Below are positions 33,947 through 46,141 of a DNA stretch of 64,000 bases, piece after piece. A program made the position numbers and the translations under genes. The stretch's first letter is position 1. Each line of letters opens with the position of its first letter. The notes under the pieces are model-generated. The model saw only the letters and a list, made by a program, of their open reading frames with translations. It was not told the origin of the DNA and did not search any database. This DNA is from Takakia lepidozioides (Eukaryota; Streptophyta; Takakiopsida; Takakiales; Takakiaceae), in contig CM060733.1 of NCBI GenBank assembly GCA_030704615.1, positions 39,864,001 to 39,928,000 of the forward strand, read 5' to 3'.

Positions 33947-33960
33947 CCCCCTCTTGCCCT
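33947..33960 (-). other. Copia polypurine tract
   Basis: Minus-strand reading GGCAAGAGGGGG immediately before the LTR start TGTGG. Confidence 0.8.
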
Positions 33961-34289
33961 GTTACAAGCAAGGCAATGAAGCTGCTCAGAGGGCAAGATA
34001 AGAGGGCAAGATAACAGTAAAGAAGAAACCAAGGAAGATCTATGTGGATAATGAAAAAATAAACACAAGAAAGATATATACACTTGATATTTCATGCAGA
34101 GTATACAAGGGATCAAAGCAGAGCCTAATCAAAGCGAAGAACACGAATTAGACTCTGTAGCAAAGGAGAAGTCAATCCAGATGGCGAGAGAACATCCATC
34201 GTTGAAAACAGCAACGTGGAATTGTCTTCAGCAGTATTTGATGAACGAAATCAAGCCAACGTACATAGGTCCGCAGAATGTTGAAAGAC

Positions 34290-37200
34290 TACGATACGCC
34301 TTGTTTGGTGACCACCAGTAGATCACCTGAGTTACAAAAATCCTGCATCGACTTGAGACCAATAAAGTTGCGATGTTTTTCAAACGTTGGTCGATTGACT
34401 TGCTTGGTCGAGATGTTTGCCGGTTGGTCTGCAGTAGCTATGTACTTGAGGTGGTGCACTTCCCCCTCTAACACCCGTTCACGAATGAAGTGGTGTTTAG
34501 CCTCGATATGCTTAGTGCGGGCGTGAAAAATTGGATTTTTCGCCAGACGAATTGCACCTTGGTTGTCACAGTGAAGGTGGAGATCAAGAGAAGTAGGAAT
34601 CGCTGCCTCGGTAAGGTCGGAATGAATATCCGTGTTGGTGAATTGAAGAGCAGTAGGGGCAGGTGACAGATAATGATCTCAAGGAGCAGACGTCGTAGAT
34701 AGACTGCTTCCTTTGTAGCCTCACTGACGGCCTTGTATTCGGCTTCGGTTGTGCTGTCGATTGCCGTTTACTAGACCACATAATAGGACCGCTTCCAAGC
34801 AAGAAGACTTAGCCCCCCCGTAGAACGACGAGTTTCAAGGCATCCTAAATAGTCTGCATCAGCATACCCTTTTAAAGAGAGAGAAGGTGTTTTTCGATAG
34901 TACAGTCCATAATCAACTGTGTGTTTGATGTAACGTAAAATGTGTTTAACAACATCAAGATGTTGGCGTTGAGGACTAGACATAAATCGAGCCACAATCC
35001 CGACTGAGTAAGATAAATCAGGTCTAGTGTTGGAGAGAAAGAGAAGTTTACCAACAATATGACGGTACTCGGTAGGATCAACAGCAGGAGTATGCGTATC
35101 AGACTGTAGAGTGAGGCCTTCCGGAAGTGGGGTTAAGGCAGGATGACAATCTTGCATACCAAAATCATCGAGGAGTTTGGTGCAGTAGTCCTTTTGATGA
35201 AGAAGTAAGCCGTCTGGAGTGCGAAGAAATTCAATGCCCAAATATTTATGGACAAGCCCGAGATCTTTCATTTCGTACTTGTTCTGCAGCACATGCTTAA
35301 CTGCAGCAATTTGATGTTGATCGTTACCTGTAACAAGAAGGTCATCTACATACAAGAGAAGCAACAACGTAACTGATCCCTGTATAAAGTAGTAAAAATT
35401 AGGATCAGCAGAACTACGAACCCATTGCTGAGAGACAAGAAAGCCGTCGATCTCTTCATGCCAAGCTCTCGGGGATTGCTTTAATCCGTAGATGGAGCGA
35501 AGAAGACGGCAAACAAGATGCTCTAGCCCAGGAACAGCAAACCCAGCTGTTGCATGTAAATATCCTCCTTGAGCTTTCCATTAAGAAAAGCGGTAACGAC
35601 ATCAAGATGATGAATGTCCCAGCCTTGAGAAACAGCCAGAGCAATAATTATAGTACAAAGAGTCGACCAGCGAATGACAGATGCAAAAGTCTCATTGTAA
35701 ATCGATGCCAAATTGCTGTTCAAGACCTCGAGCAACCAATCTAGCCTTCAACCTGAATCGACTGGAATTCAAAATGGGTTTGGCTTTGTAAACCCATCGA
35801 GGAGAGAGCTTTTCTACCAGATGGCAATTCTGTAAGCTCCCATGTCTGATTCCGATGAAGAGAGTCCAACTCTTCACGCATGGCATATGTCCATCCCGGA
35901 TCTTGAAGCGCTTCAGATAAAGTGATCTGATCACTAACCGAGTCAGAGGTCTCGACGATACAAAGGTCGACATCATCTCCCATACTGAGATCATAATCAA
36001 GAAGATGAGCTGGGAGTCGTCTTGCACGTTGAGAGCGCCTCACAGGTTGTTGAGGATGAGCAGGCCTCAGAACCGGCGTAGTGGAGCCATCGTTAGTTGC
36101 ATTCTGAGTAGACTTGGTTCCAATACTGGCTGGAGGACCTGGGTGTCCTAAGTCTTCATTAAGATCAGGATCAAGAATACGTTCCTCTCCCGCTTGATCC
36201 CCCTCTTGTTGAGGATCAACAATTTTAGAAGTATCATCGTCCGGTAACGAGAGAAATTCTTGAAAAATATCTGGTGAAGACTTTTGAGAAAGATAAGTCC
36301 CTAATTCATTCTCAACAAAAACCACATCTCGGCTGATGACAATTCGATTGCTATGAGGATCGTAGCAGCGGTAAGCTTTCGAATGGTCATCGTATCCAAA
36401 GGAAAACTGTACGAAATGCTTTTGCTCCAAGTTTACTTCTAAGTTGAAGATGAATGTGTATATATGTTGTGCAACCCAAAGCACGCAGATGACTAAGATC
36501 TGGCTTGGAGTCAAATAACTTCTCGTAGGGAGTACGTAGATAAATGTAATGCCCGCGTGCCACATCTATTCAAGATATAGGTAGCAGCACGAACAGCTTC
36601 AATCCATAGAAATGACGGCATTTTTGCTGATAGAAAAATACTGCGGGCTGCTTCTAAGATGGTACGATTCTTGCGCTCAGCAATCCCGTTTTGATGCGGG
36701 GTCCTAGCAGCAATATTGTCGTCGAATCCCAAGAGCTTGACAATACTCGGAGAATTCACCTGATGTATATTCTCCCAATCGATCAGTTCGGAGACAAGAC
36801 AGAGTTGTGCTGAACTGATTTTGAACCATCCGGGTGAATTCCTTGAAGCGAGAGAAAGTTTCACCTTAGAACGAAGGAAAAACACCCAAGTAAATCTGGA
36901 AAAATCATCTGTAATAGTCAGAAGATACTTGAATTTGGACGGCGTTTGAAAAGGGCCACAGAGGTCGGAGTGGACAAGCTCGAACGGGCGGAGAGTAGCA
37001 GTTTTGGACTGCTTTGGAATCCGATCACGGTGGTGCTTACCCAATATGCACGACACACATTGGCGCTTGACAAGAGGTAGACTTGGAACCCCAGTAACAA
37101 GCCCCTCTGGTCGTCATCATGTGGTGAACCATCTGATAGTTGACATGTGCTAGACGTTGGTGCCACAGATCTACGTCATCCAGAGGAGAAGAAATAAGAT

Positions 37201-38298
37201 ATACTTCAGGAGATTGGAACAAGCGACGGTGGAGTAGTCGATTGGAGGTAAGCTGCGGAGAAGCGCTATCAGGTAGTGAATGTTGCAACCGGAAAAGACT
37301 ATTTCGAGAGTCTCGAACACCATACAGATGGCCACGTCTGGGATTATTCTTATCAAAGACAAGACATGACTTGGAGTTAAATAGAACTAAATAGCCTTCA
37401 TCAGTAATCTTGCCGACAGACAAGAGATTTTTATGAACACCAGGAACGTACAAAACATTGCGTACCGCTTTATTATCAATGTGAACTGTACCCTTGCCCA
37501 CAATAGGAAGGCTTGCGCCGCTGGCAGTGGTAACACTCGATGAGGAACTGGACTTAGAAGTAAGACTCGTGGAACTAGTCTGATCCCCAATAACATGGTT
37601 GCTGGCACCTGAGTCAACAAACCAGTCTCGAGCTTCATTTTGGTGTTCAGTAAAATTGATTTGAGGGTCCTCCATGTGAAAGTTAGAAGGATCATCAGCT
37701 TCTTCAGAACCGTCGCTGGCAGCATCAATCTCGGCAACATTAGCTTGGTACTTGGAGCGCCGCATACCGGCAGCCTTCAGCTGCAGGGAAGCAATCTGTT
37801 CATCAACCCGCTTCAAGTCGCAGCTAGATTCCCAATGTACTCCAGACTGGCCACAGTAGTTGCAGAAACCGGAACGTCGATTTCCTGACGAATTAGAGCG
37901 TGGAGCACCCCGAGGGTCAACATAACCCCTGGGTTCAGGCTTCTGGAAGCCTCGATTCTTGCTCTTGCCTGCAAAACAATGGAAGCGGGAGGCAATCATG
38001 GCTTCTTCAGTTATATCCTCCCGCTTACCCTTGCGCCAATATTCCTCAGTTTGCAAGCGCTCTACTAAGGTGGAGTAAGACGGAAGAGGAACTCTGGACG
38101 ATTCAGAACCAAAACTTGAAATGAAGGGGCCCCAACCGATGGGAAGACCACGTAACACCAAGTGCATCAATTTGACTTCATCTATCTCAATGTTAATACT
38201 AGCAAGTATGCCGTCAATTTGTTTGAGGTAATCTTCAATCGAAGTTCCCTTAGACATCTTCACTTGCTGCAGCTTCTCTTCGAGATTGCCACCGAATC
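34290..38298 (-). pseudogene. Copia gag (3' part)-pol
   Basis: From the right: gag end with EDYLKQIDGILASINIE and zinc knuckle CNYCGQSGVHWESSC; protease WFVDSGASNHVIGD; pre-integrase LWHQRLAHVNYQMVHHM; integrase with VHSDLCGPF, TDDFSRFTWVFFLRSK and ARTPHQNGIAERKNR; RT with HHLDVVTAFLNGKLKEDIYM and LLLYVDDLLVTG; RNase H with GYADADYLGCLETRRSTGG and KHHFIRERVLEGE near the end. Several frameshifts separate these (about 37050, 36540, 35740, 34790), so it is inactive. Confidence 0.9.
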
Positions 38299-38368
38299 TT
38301 TACTTGAAATGAATCCAACACTTGATAGGGTACAAGGAGCTTTTGAGACTTCCCCTCTATGGCACAGA

Positions 38369-38454
38369 GGGTATGAGAATGCGTTTCCCCTCATTAGAGA
38401 GCCCTATAAAAGGGTATGAGAATGCGTTTCCCCTCATTAGAGAGCCCTATAAAA
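38369..38454. repeat. 43-bp tandem duplication with TATA motif
   Basis: Two near-identical copies (38369-38411, 38412-38454), each ending CCCTATAAAA. The second is followed by GGGG, giving TATAAAAGGGG, a possible core promoter on the plus strand. Confidence 0.8.
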
Positions 38455-40149
38455 GGGGAAAGTACAATTCCCTTAAAGAATCCGCCTTTGGCTGTTTTCC
38501 AGAGTGGAAGTTGGAGGGGAAGTTGACTCCCCCTAGAAAAATTCCCTCTGTGGCCTTTATAAGAAGGAAACTTGCAGGGAAAGTGTGACATTTTAAGATT
38601 TTAAGTGGAAAAGCAAAAACAAATTAAAAAATTAAAATAAAATAAAAAAGCTGGAGGGGAACGATTCTTTGTAAGGGCTAGGCCGATTTGGAAGGGACAC
38701 TCACATTACCTGTATGAAGGCTATGGGGTGGTTTTGTACTCCTCCGCCGTCTTCATATCAGGCCAAGGGAACAACCTGAACCTATGTAGAATAGGTCTCA
38801 TATCTTGGCAGGAAGTTATCTGCCGCATGCAATGCATCATAGGTGTCTACTTACCATTCTGGATTATTTTGTTGTTACTCTATTGATTTACAGATTTGAG
38901 TATAAAGAATAAAGCTTTAATCCTGCCCTCTACCCTAGTGGCAAACATTGTATCATACTGATGAGGAGATGATGCCATTGTCATGCCCACATCCACAGCC
39001 AGTACCACTACTCCAGCCACTCCAACTACAAGCCACAAGTATAGGTGATTTGCACATACACACCTATGGTCCAGATAAACTATATTCTTGGTGCCTTTGT
39101 CGTTTTTAGCTATTCTTGTATTTAGAGTTCTCATTCATTTTTGGGTGTAAAGGTTTGCTTGAGAGGTATCACGGGTCAGAAATCGCTGCTCCAAGCTATG
39201 AGCGTAGAGTCATTGCAAAACGAGGTGAGGCCTTTAGTAGAGAACGGGAATCGACTCTTGCTAGATTTCTATTTGACTGTCAAGGCACAACCATCCAAAT
39301 GAGGTGGAAGACCAATGACATACATATATGAGACATTCAAAGAGCACAAGCATTCTGAAAACAAGAAGGCTACTGCTTGCAAGGTTCATGTACCTGGTTC
39401 TAGCAAAAATTCAAAGGGTTGTCCTGGTGGTGAATTTCGTTGTAGTACAAATTCAATGGCTTGCCTTGGTAGCAAACTTGTTTCCAGTAGCTCTGACAAG
39501 GTGGACAGTGCCCAATTGAAGGCTTGTCTTGGTATGCTTTTTGGTGACGGAATGTCAATGCAGGTACTAAAAGTTCTTTTGTTGTTTTTGAATTGTGGGG
39601 AAACATGAACTCTATATGTGCTTTGTCAATTCTGCTCAGGAGCTGGAGGGCTTATAAGACAATATTTGTTTCTCTATATGTGCTTTGTCAATTTTGCATC
39701 CTTTCACTGTATTTGCACTGAGTTTGAGTAGCTGTTTGCTTGTCCAGGAGGCCGAAAAGCGTATCAAGCTCGTGTTGCTGATGGGCAGTTAGAATGTGAG
39801 TGTGCATACGTCATGAGGGTCAGGCCAAGTCCAAGGGCTTTAATCTTGACTCATCTTGGCAGGCACTGAAGAGGACAGATTTTGAGCTGGTGATCACTAT
39901 CCCTCCGGCAAGGCAAGCTCTGTTTGATAGGCTCTGTTCTATAGCAGTCTTAGGACATGTGATACTTGAGCACATTGTTCAATCAAAACATGATGCTGTA
40001 AACCTGAGATCCGGTTCTTGGAAGTGCATTTTGAATGACAGAGGTATGGTGTGGGGGGGATTGTGTCATTAACATTTGTCAATGCAATTAAATGCAAAAC
40101 AGTTCCTTGGGCAAAAGTCATGGGAAACAAACCAAGAAGAAAAAAACCT

Positions 40150-40335
40150 TCTAGGAAAAAATACACGGGGGAAGATTAAATGAAAACCTCAAGGGGAAAA
40201 GTATAGAGGAAAACCGATTCCGCAAAGGGAAAAATCTCAATAGGGGAAATGTGCATTGGGGAAAATCCAAATAGGGAAAATGCAGTGGGAAGAACACTGG
40301 GGAAAATCAGGAAGGGAAAATCAATGGTGTAATTG
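40150..40335. repeat. Purine-rich GGGGAAA periodic tract
   Basis: GGGGAAA or close variants recur about ten times at 15-25 bp spacing on the plus strand. Similar tracts border LTR-element interiors in plants; here it lies near the right end of the 2.15-kb insertion. Confidence 0.5.
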
Positions 40336-40447
40336 TTTCCTGTGAGATCGGTGGAAAGTACACAAACATTTCCACTGTTGCACAGTTCCCTTTGACGTAT
40401 AAATCAGTACGAATATCTAAGGGCATTTTGCCCTTTTCCCCATGAGG

Positions 40448-40853
40448 GAATCGTTTTAAAGCTCCTTGTGGGTCAGTATCAAATTTATTGATAGTAGGGA
40501 GGAATTTGTCCTTGATAGTGGCAATAAGAATTGATACCCCCTTCACCTTCTTGCGAATGATCTCACGCTGAGTGAGAGCAACCCCAACAACAAACAAAGT
40601 AGCAAGTGCAGCAGGACCAGCTGGAGCGGGATTTCGTTGTGGAGCACCAGGAGTATCCACCACGACACCAGCGTTCACGTTTGCAGCATTGGCACCATTA
40701 ATAGGTTGACTAAACCCGAGTTCCTCCCATACTTCATCACGATGTAGAAGTGTCTTGACACAAATCAACCAAGACATGTAGTATCAACCAAGACATGTAG
40801 TTGCTCAACCCATCCAGCTTATCATTCTCGGAAAAGAGTTTGGCGAGCTCCAT
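40448..40853 (-). pseudogene. Copia gag, N-terminal part
   Basis: ATG at 40853: MELAKLFSENDKLDGLSNYM, then the WLI/VKTLLHRDEVWEEL region expected of copia gag N-termini, a Pro/Ala linker and FLPTINKFDTDPQGALKRF up to the insertion. A short tandem duplication (CAACCAAGACATGTAGT twice, 40765-40805) disrupts the frame. Confidence 0.75.
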
Positions 40854-40872
40854 GAGTACCAATACAGTAGAT

Positions 40873-42510
40873 GACAGAAAATGAAATGAAATAACGTCCG
40901 TTAAAAACTCAGACAGCTTGTGGGACAAAATGGGACAAGAGACAGGAAACAAAACCAAAACTATTCTAAAACTATTCTAGTGATTGTCTAAGGGTGAGTG
41001 TCTCGTGCAGGTAGGCTGCCAAGACAGAAAGTATAAAATACAAGAATGAGGATCTTTCACTCAGTCGGTTCGAAATACGGAAGAAAGATTAGACCAGATA
41101 CTAGGCAGAGACGCACGCAGGAACTCTCACTGCTGCATAAACCAAGAAAGATTAGACCAGGCTAAGAGACGCACGCAGGACCTCTCACTGCTGCATAAAC
41201 CAAGATCAGAGAGAGAAGACTCCGGCCGAGGCCAGTGTAACTAAGAGCCACTTTGCCTTGCGGCTACTGCCCCTTTTCGGGGGTGGACCCTATAACAGAA
41301 AAATGTCCAGGTGGACATCATGTGACCGCTGAGAATAGAGGGGGCGAAGATACCCCTGGGTACCCTGGGGGACCTAAGGTGCATTTGAAGTGCCGGATTT
41401 CAGTTGGCGTTTGTTGGTGATAATAGCTGTGAATGAACGAAGTGCCGTGAGATGGATTTCCTTGAAACATTTGTGGATGGAAAGAATGGGAATTTGGAAG
41501 TTATTGTGTATGTCCTTGATACTGGTGTTGTGAATGCCACCTCGAGTGCTGGCTGTGATGACAGTTAACGGGCCGATTTTCCAGCCACGCCTTCAGAGTG
41601 CAAGGATAAGCGGGACACATTTTTGACGTTTTTCTAAGATTGAATCATTTGGAAAACGATCATGGCAAAATGCGAATTCAATGAAATGGATGGTGAATTG
41701 TGGGGATGGTGAGGTGGGGGGTAAAGTATTGATAGGTAGACCTTGGACGAGGAGTATGTCCGGGCAAAGTCGAGCGGGGCATGAGCATGGTGATCGGGTA
41801 CATATGCATGGTAGTAACCATGGCGGTACTGTGTGGTCGGGTGGCCGTCCTTGGTAGGTGTCTGCATTCATGAGCGAGAATTAGTGGGTTTCAGTATGTT
41901 TTAGAAAGATATTGTGGAGGTGCCAGACTGCCTGGTTATGACGCGTGATATGCAAGCCATGTATAACTGGCTGTGTACATTAGCTGAGGAGATGTGGCCA
42001 AGTGTCACGAACTTGGTGGATGGTTGCACATAACGGGCAGTATGGGGATGGGAACAGATCTAGCCAGAAGATGTGTTTGCGCTGGTGGCCCATGAATTGG
42101 GCATATCGGAATTTGAGTGTTTGTCGGATTTGTGCGTCAGTGGTGGCTTGGTTAGCAGAAATGATTGGAGAGTTTATGGTTCAGTACATTGGATTGAGTC
42201 CATTTTTTGATGTGTACTTTGGTATGGCTGATGGAGGCTGCCGTTTGTTTATTTGCTTCTTTGGTCAGAGTGGTCGAGAGGTTTCGGATTGGTCTGGGTG
42301 TAGAGGGGTCCGGAACGGGGTGTATGAACCAGAAGGGTTGGGTGTGGGCAATGTGAATAGGGTCGTTCGAGGGTTCAACTATGGGTTGGGGGCCGCCGAG
42401 TTGGGCGAGTAGGTCTGCTTCTTCGTTACCATGGATGCCAGTATGCGAACGGACTTTGAGTATATGGACTGGGTGGCCTAGGGAGATGGCCACCAAGATC
42501 AAGAGTACTA
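40873..42510 (-). mobile_element. 5'-truncated LINE in the copia leader
   Basis: From the right: RNase H end (HILKVRSHTGIHGNEEADLL), then a Cys/His LINE tail region and FAFCHDRFPNDSILEKRQKC with TVITASTRGGIHNTSI further on (several frames). A 3' UTR follows with a 62-bp tandem duplication (about 41083-41205), ending in (TTTCA)-type tail at 40873-40890. It lacks endonuclease and RT. Confidence 0.65.
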
Positions 42511-42546
42511 ACTGGATCTCTCACAGTAGCATAGTGATCCTAGGAA

Positions 42547-42570
42547 GAGCACGCGCGTGCTCTGATACCA
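42547..42570 (-). other. Copia primer-binding site with palindrome
   Basis: Minus reading TGGTATCAGAGC directly follows the LTR. The adjoining GAGCACGCGCGTGCTC (42547-42562) is a perfect 16-bp palindrome overlapping the site. Confidence 0.8.
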
Positions 42571-42758
42571 TGATAAAATAGAGCACAACAACCCAACGGG
42601 CAAATATAAAGAAGAGTCAGTATGCTAACAAACAAGGAAGACTGAAAGATAAGACCGAGAAGTTAGCTAACACTAACCCAAATCTAAGGCGTATCCTAAG
42701 GGACAATGAACACTAGTTAACTATGTGAGACAAGCGCTTCAGGGCACCTTTTTCCACA
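42571..42758 (-). repeat. Copia 5' LTR
   Basis: 188 bp, partner of 33742-33946; followed by CTTCT. Confidence 0.9.
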
Positions 42759-43210
42759 CTTCTCTGGAAAACTTGCCATGCCGACCCAGCGTTTATTTTG
42801 CTGGAGAATTTTCGCCAAATTTCGACCTCAGAAAAACAAAAGGAATATTCTGTCACAAATTCCCTATTTTTTCATGGATGAAATCGCCAAATTTCTCCAA
42901 ATGAAAAAAAACTTATGGATGAATTCGCCAAATATGGATGATATAAATGGATTTGTACAGAAATGGATGAATCTGTCCTAATTTCAATGGATGAACAGAA
43001 TGTATGGCTATTTTTTGCCAAACTTTGTAGCCACTCGCGCTTTTTTTCAAATTCCAGAAAAAAAACACTGTGCCCACCGGCTCTTCTCAAGTAGGCTTTA
43101 ACAATCATTCTATTTAACTACAATGAGCGGGCCTAAGGAGATGGAGAGACCGAAGTTGAAAGACACGCGCGAGGTTGACCTTCTGCCATGCCTTTGACAA
43201 CGTCCTCCAC
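42759..43210. repeat. Host repeat flanking the copia insertion
   Basis: 43060-43205 matches 47535-47675 (GCCCACCGGCT, TTCTCAAGTA, GGTTGACCTTCTGCCATGCC). A 280-bp stretch rich in ATGGATGAA words (42780-43060) is extra in this copy. Confidence 0.7.
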
Positions 43211-43384
43211 ATGTGGGGACAGCTGCGTGCTACGTCATTTCAAGAAAAGGTACGTATGTAGAGAGTGATGTCCAAGCTGCACCCCTCCTAACTACCTATG
43301 CATGATTAATAAGGCTGTAGCGTTGTTTCTCAAGCAGCTGGTCGGGCTATAAAAGTATATTCAAGTCTGTTCTGAAAGGAAGGA

Positions 43385-43640
43385 AAGAAATAACTCTATA
43401 TAGCGTTTATGGAAAGCTGCACAGATCAAGCTTATCCAGGACAAAAGAAAGCAGGATACAAACAACGAATGTCAACTATGGGACCCACAACTATCAGTCC
43501 AGACTCAAAGACACTTTTACCTATTCAACGTAGCGTTTTCTGATCCCTTAAGTGAAAGAACGAAATAGCGCCCGCTGCAAGCTCAAAAGTTTATGGGACG
43601 AAAGGTGCAAGAAATTCTTGAGAGTGGTCCGAATCTAAAC
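43385..43640. repeat. Two LINE 3'-end-like fragments
   Basis: GAAAGAAATAACTC, then GTTTATGGAAAGCTGC, and again GAACGAAATAGCGCCCGC with TTTATGGGACGAAAGG, resemble the LINE 3' ends at 6883 and 40873. Diverged. Confidence 0.4.
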
Positions 43641-45241
43641 AAGCCGAGATAGACGATCTCTGTTAAATCCGCTGTCTCTGAAGAGGCAGTGGTAGCAGCC
43701 CTAGTAAAGCGGACAGCGATTCAAGAACAAAGGTTCCTCACTCTTAATCTCCAGCTCATCTCATGTCTGTTCTAGCACAAGCATTATAAGCGTTCACCAG
43801 CGTTCTCCCTGCTGTAACACTAATTACATCTCGCCTTAAGCTCTTGGACATGATAGAGGGATGCATGCATAGTACTTGTCTCATTCCTTGGAGATTCCTG
43901 GATATGATTTAGTTAGTGACCGAAGTTCTAAGTCAATGCCCGCAAGTGACCTGTAGAAGCCTGCAAGGCAACATCTGACCCTTTGTAATTCGTAGAAGCA
44001 GCAAAGGGGAAAAACTAAATGTAGTCTATGTCTAGTCCTAGTCAATGTAGTCTAAATCTACAGACCTGTCTAATTGCCGAACTTGAGGAGGCAGCCTGGC
44101 AGTGGTTGGGGCTTTGTGCCTTGCCTCTGCAAGTAACCAAGGTGATCCCAGGTGGGTTCAATCCTTCAACATGCGTCTTTGAACAACCGTCCATTGGCGA
44201 TGGGCTGTGCTTTAGAGCAGTAAGCTTTGTGAATCCGCTAGTGTTAAACAAACTATATATTCAAACTTTTTGTGCCAATACTCGATTTTGCATCTACAGT
44301 GTCTTAATTCAGCTTCTGCACTCTACACTCCTTGGTAGTATTATTTCTCTATATGCAAGCTCAGGACTAGTAAAGCGGTTTTTGTCACTCGACTTTGCAT
44401 CTACAGTGTCTTTATTCAACGTCTGCACTCTGCACTCCTTGGTAGTATTATTTCTGATCTGTATGCAAATGCAATCTCATTCCTTTGCTATAAGTAGTCC
44501 TGAAGTGAAATGGACACCATGGAGCCCTGCGGGATCGAGTAAGAACCAGGGATCACAACACTCCCATCTGTCCGTCTCCATCAGCTCAGACTGTGGGATC
44601 CTCAGCAATGCGCGGATGGGGATGTAGAAAGCGGTGCAAACAAGTGGCTTACACGTATGATTTTGTCATCTCGGGGGACCAGGAAGGGATCACATGTGAT
44701 AGAAATGCAGCCTGATTGTACCTTGTTCACACTGTCAAGAAAACTCCTGAGAGGCGGATTACAATCATCAGATCTCTGCAGCTCGTCGGCTCTAGTTTCA
44801 ACTTGATCTGCAAGTCTGCTCGAACTCTGCTAGACCCCTCGGGCACCTTCCTTTGTATCGCTACTAAATATTTAACCCGCATTGCAAACTCTTACCCAGT
44901 TATACAATTTAGAGCTCTGAATATTGAGCACTTTTATTAATAGACGTCCGATACAATCATTAATCTCAAAACTAGTAATCTAAGAACTAGTAAGTTATTT
45001 CAAGGGGGATGGATCCTGGCTGACCCCTGACCGCAACCTCATGTGGATGCAACACTAAAGCTGCACGGTATACGAGCTTAATTTCCAATCTTTCGGCTTG
45101 GTCAGATATATAAACGCATTACTCGCTTTCAGAGACCTACAGATCTATAGAGAAGAAAAGCTCGTTGGACATTGCGACTGTTGAGTTCAAGAAGGTCGCA
45201 ATGCGTGATCCACCTGACCTTGTTTGTTCGTCGTACTAGGC
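43641..45241. other. No recognised gene
   Basis: Holds the tandem duplication at 44279-44455 but no recognisable coding sequence. Confidence 0.45.
44279..44455. repeat. Tandem duplication of about 103 bp
   Basis: TTTGCATCTACAGTGTCTT and CTCCTTGGTAGTATTATTTC each occur twice in the same order, with a GTCACTCGAC spacer in the second copy. Confidence 0.75.
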
Positions 45242-45799
45242 TTAGAATCCATGATGTCCTTTGCTATGTCGAGGACCCCACAGGAAATAAGCGGTCCACT
45301 CGTTTATATCGTACCCTTTGCCGACTACGATGGTTTCGGTGACGATATAGCCCTTGACCAGGTTCAGGAAGTCGCCGGTGCCACCACTGATGGCCAGAGT
45401 GCTTGATTTAGCATAGACATCGATGATACCTTGGATGTTGAACGTCCCATTGTAGGGGGTGGTGAATTTAGCAGTGGCGACTATCAAGATTCTGTAGGTG
45501 GCGGTCTGGTAGTGATACGTTGAGGACCCAACCATTACACCATACAATGTGGAATTCACGTCTTGCGTCGCAGTCGCATACTCTTCAAACACAGCCACTC
45601 TTCCTAAGGTCGAATTTGTAAGCTCCACAATGGTGTCATTCAATTCCAACCCATAAGTTTCTTTCTGGTACCAAGTGAGATTCGTGGTCTTGAAGGCGGA
45701 TTTAAATTTATGTTCGGCCATCACAGGCGTACCCAGCATCAAAATCGCCAGAAATCCCACTACCACAAGAGGCCCCATGGCTGCCTGCAGTTTGGCCAT
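45242..45799 (-). CDS. Dirigent protein
   Basis: 185 codons, no intron, within the usual 180-190 range. The chosen ATG (45799) gives MAKLQAAMGPLVVVGFLAIL, a clear secretion signal, with likely cleavage after GTPVMA; a longer upstream frame lacks a better start. Dirigent family blocks are present: LGRVAVFEEYAT, STLYGVMVGSSTYHYQTATY, TFNIQGIIDVYAKSSTLAIS, GGTGDFLNLVKGYIVTETI. The C-terminal strand is INEWTAYFLW. Dirigent proteins are secreted and guide stereospecific coupling of monolignol radicals to lignans, or act in defence. Several NxT/S sites (NLT, NDT, NST, NGT) fit a glycoprotein. The substrate cannot be inferred. Confidence 0.88.
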   Translation of the reverse strand: MAKLQAAMGPLVVVGFLAILMLGTPVMAEHKFKSAFKTTNLTWYQKETYGLELNDTIVELTNSTLGRVAVFEEYATATQDVNSTLYGVMVGSSTYHYQTATYRILIVATAKFTTPYNGTFNIQGIIDVYAKSSTLAISGGTGDFLNLVKGYIVTETIVVGKGYDINEWTAYFLWGPRHSKGHHGF

Positions 45800-45916
45800 C
45801 GCCCAACGTGCGCAAAGTGGATGCAGCCCCTCGCACACTTACTCTCCTCCTCTCTTTCTCCCTCCTCCTTGGATCAATTGAGCTGCTGTACTTGGATCAC
45901 TCAGAGAAAAAATCGC

Positions 45917-45936
45917 ACTCTCTCTCTATATATATT
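45917..45936 (-). promoter_or_regulatory. Likely dirigent TATA box
   Basis: Minus reading AATATATATAGAGAG, about 120 bp upstream of the ATG, followed by a GA-rich stretch common in plant 5' leaders. Confidence 0.5.
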
Positions 45937-46141
45937 CTACCTCCCAAGCCTCTCGCTCTTTGGACTGTAGATCTCTTTCGAGTTTAATCAACTCGCAGGT
46001 ATGGGGAGTACAGATTGCATGAAGAGGAAGGGCAAAGGCCCTTTTATGCAACGGCGAGCGACAGTGTGAAGCCCCCGGGGCGGTGACTAGCGCAATCTTA
46101 TCGTCTCTTGCCTGGAAACTAGTGTCGCAGGGCCCCATCAC

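Larger units (their letters stand above)
38299..40447. mobile_element. 2.15-kb insertion in copia gag
   Basis: The pentamer GAATC borders both sides (38294-38298 and 40448-40452). Removing one copy plus the insert makes the minus-strand gag reading continuous (ALKRF then GGNLEEKLQQVKMSKG), so the ends are precise. The termini are not TG...CA and no inverted repeats are evident, so the class is unclear. Inside are short plus-strand frames with possible splice sites (39315-39563 followed by a GT; 39841-40072). These look like broken captured exons, but none is recognised. Confidence 0.65.
33742..42758 (-). mobile_element. Ty1/copia retrotransposon with nested insertions
   Basis: LTRs at 33742-33946 and 42571-42758 (TGATAAAAT...CCACA on the plus strand) are flanked by the exact 5-bp duplication CTTCT (33737-33741, 42759-42763). 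On the minus strand a primer site follows the right LTR and a purine tract precedes the left one, so the element is transcribed right to left. gag, protease, integrase, RT and RNase H are all recognisable but broken. Its 9-kb length comes partly from a LINE (40.87-42.5 kb) and a 2.15-kb insertion. The host sequence on both sides matches an uninterrupted copy at 47.47-47.68 kb. Confidence 0.92.
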
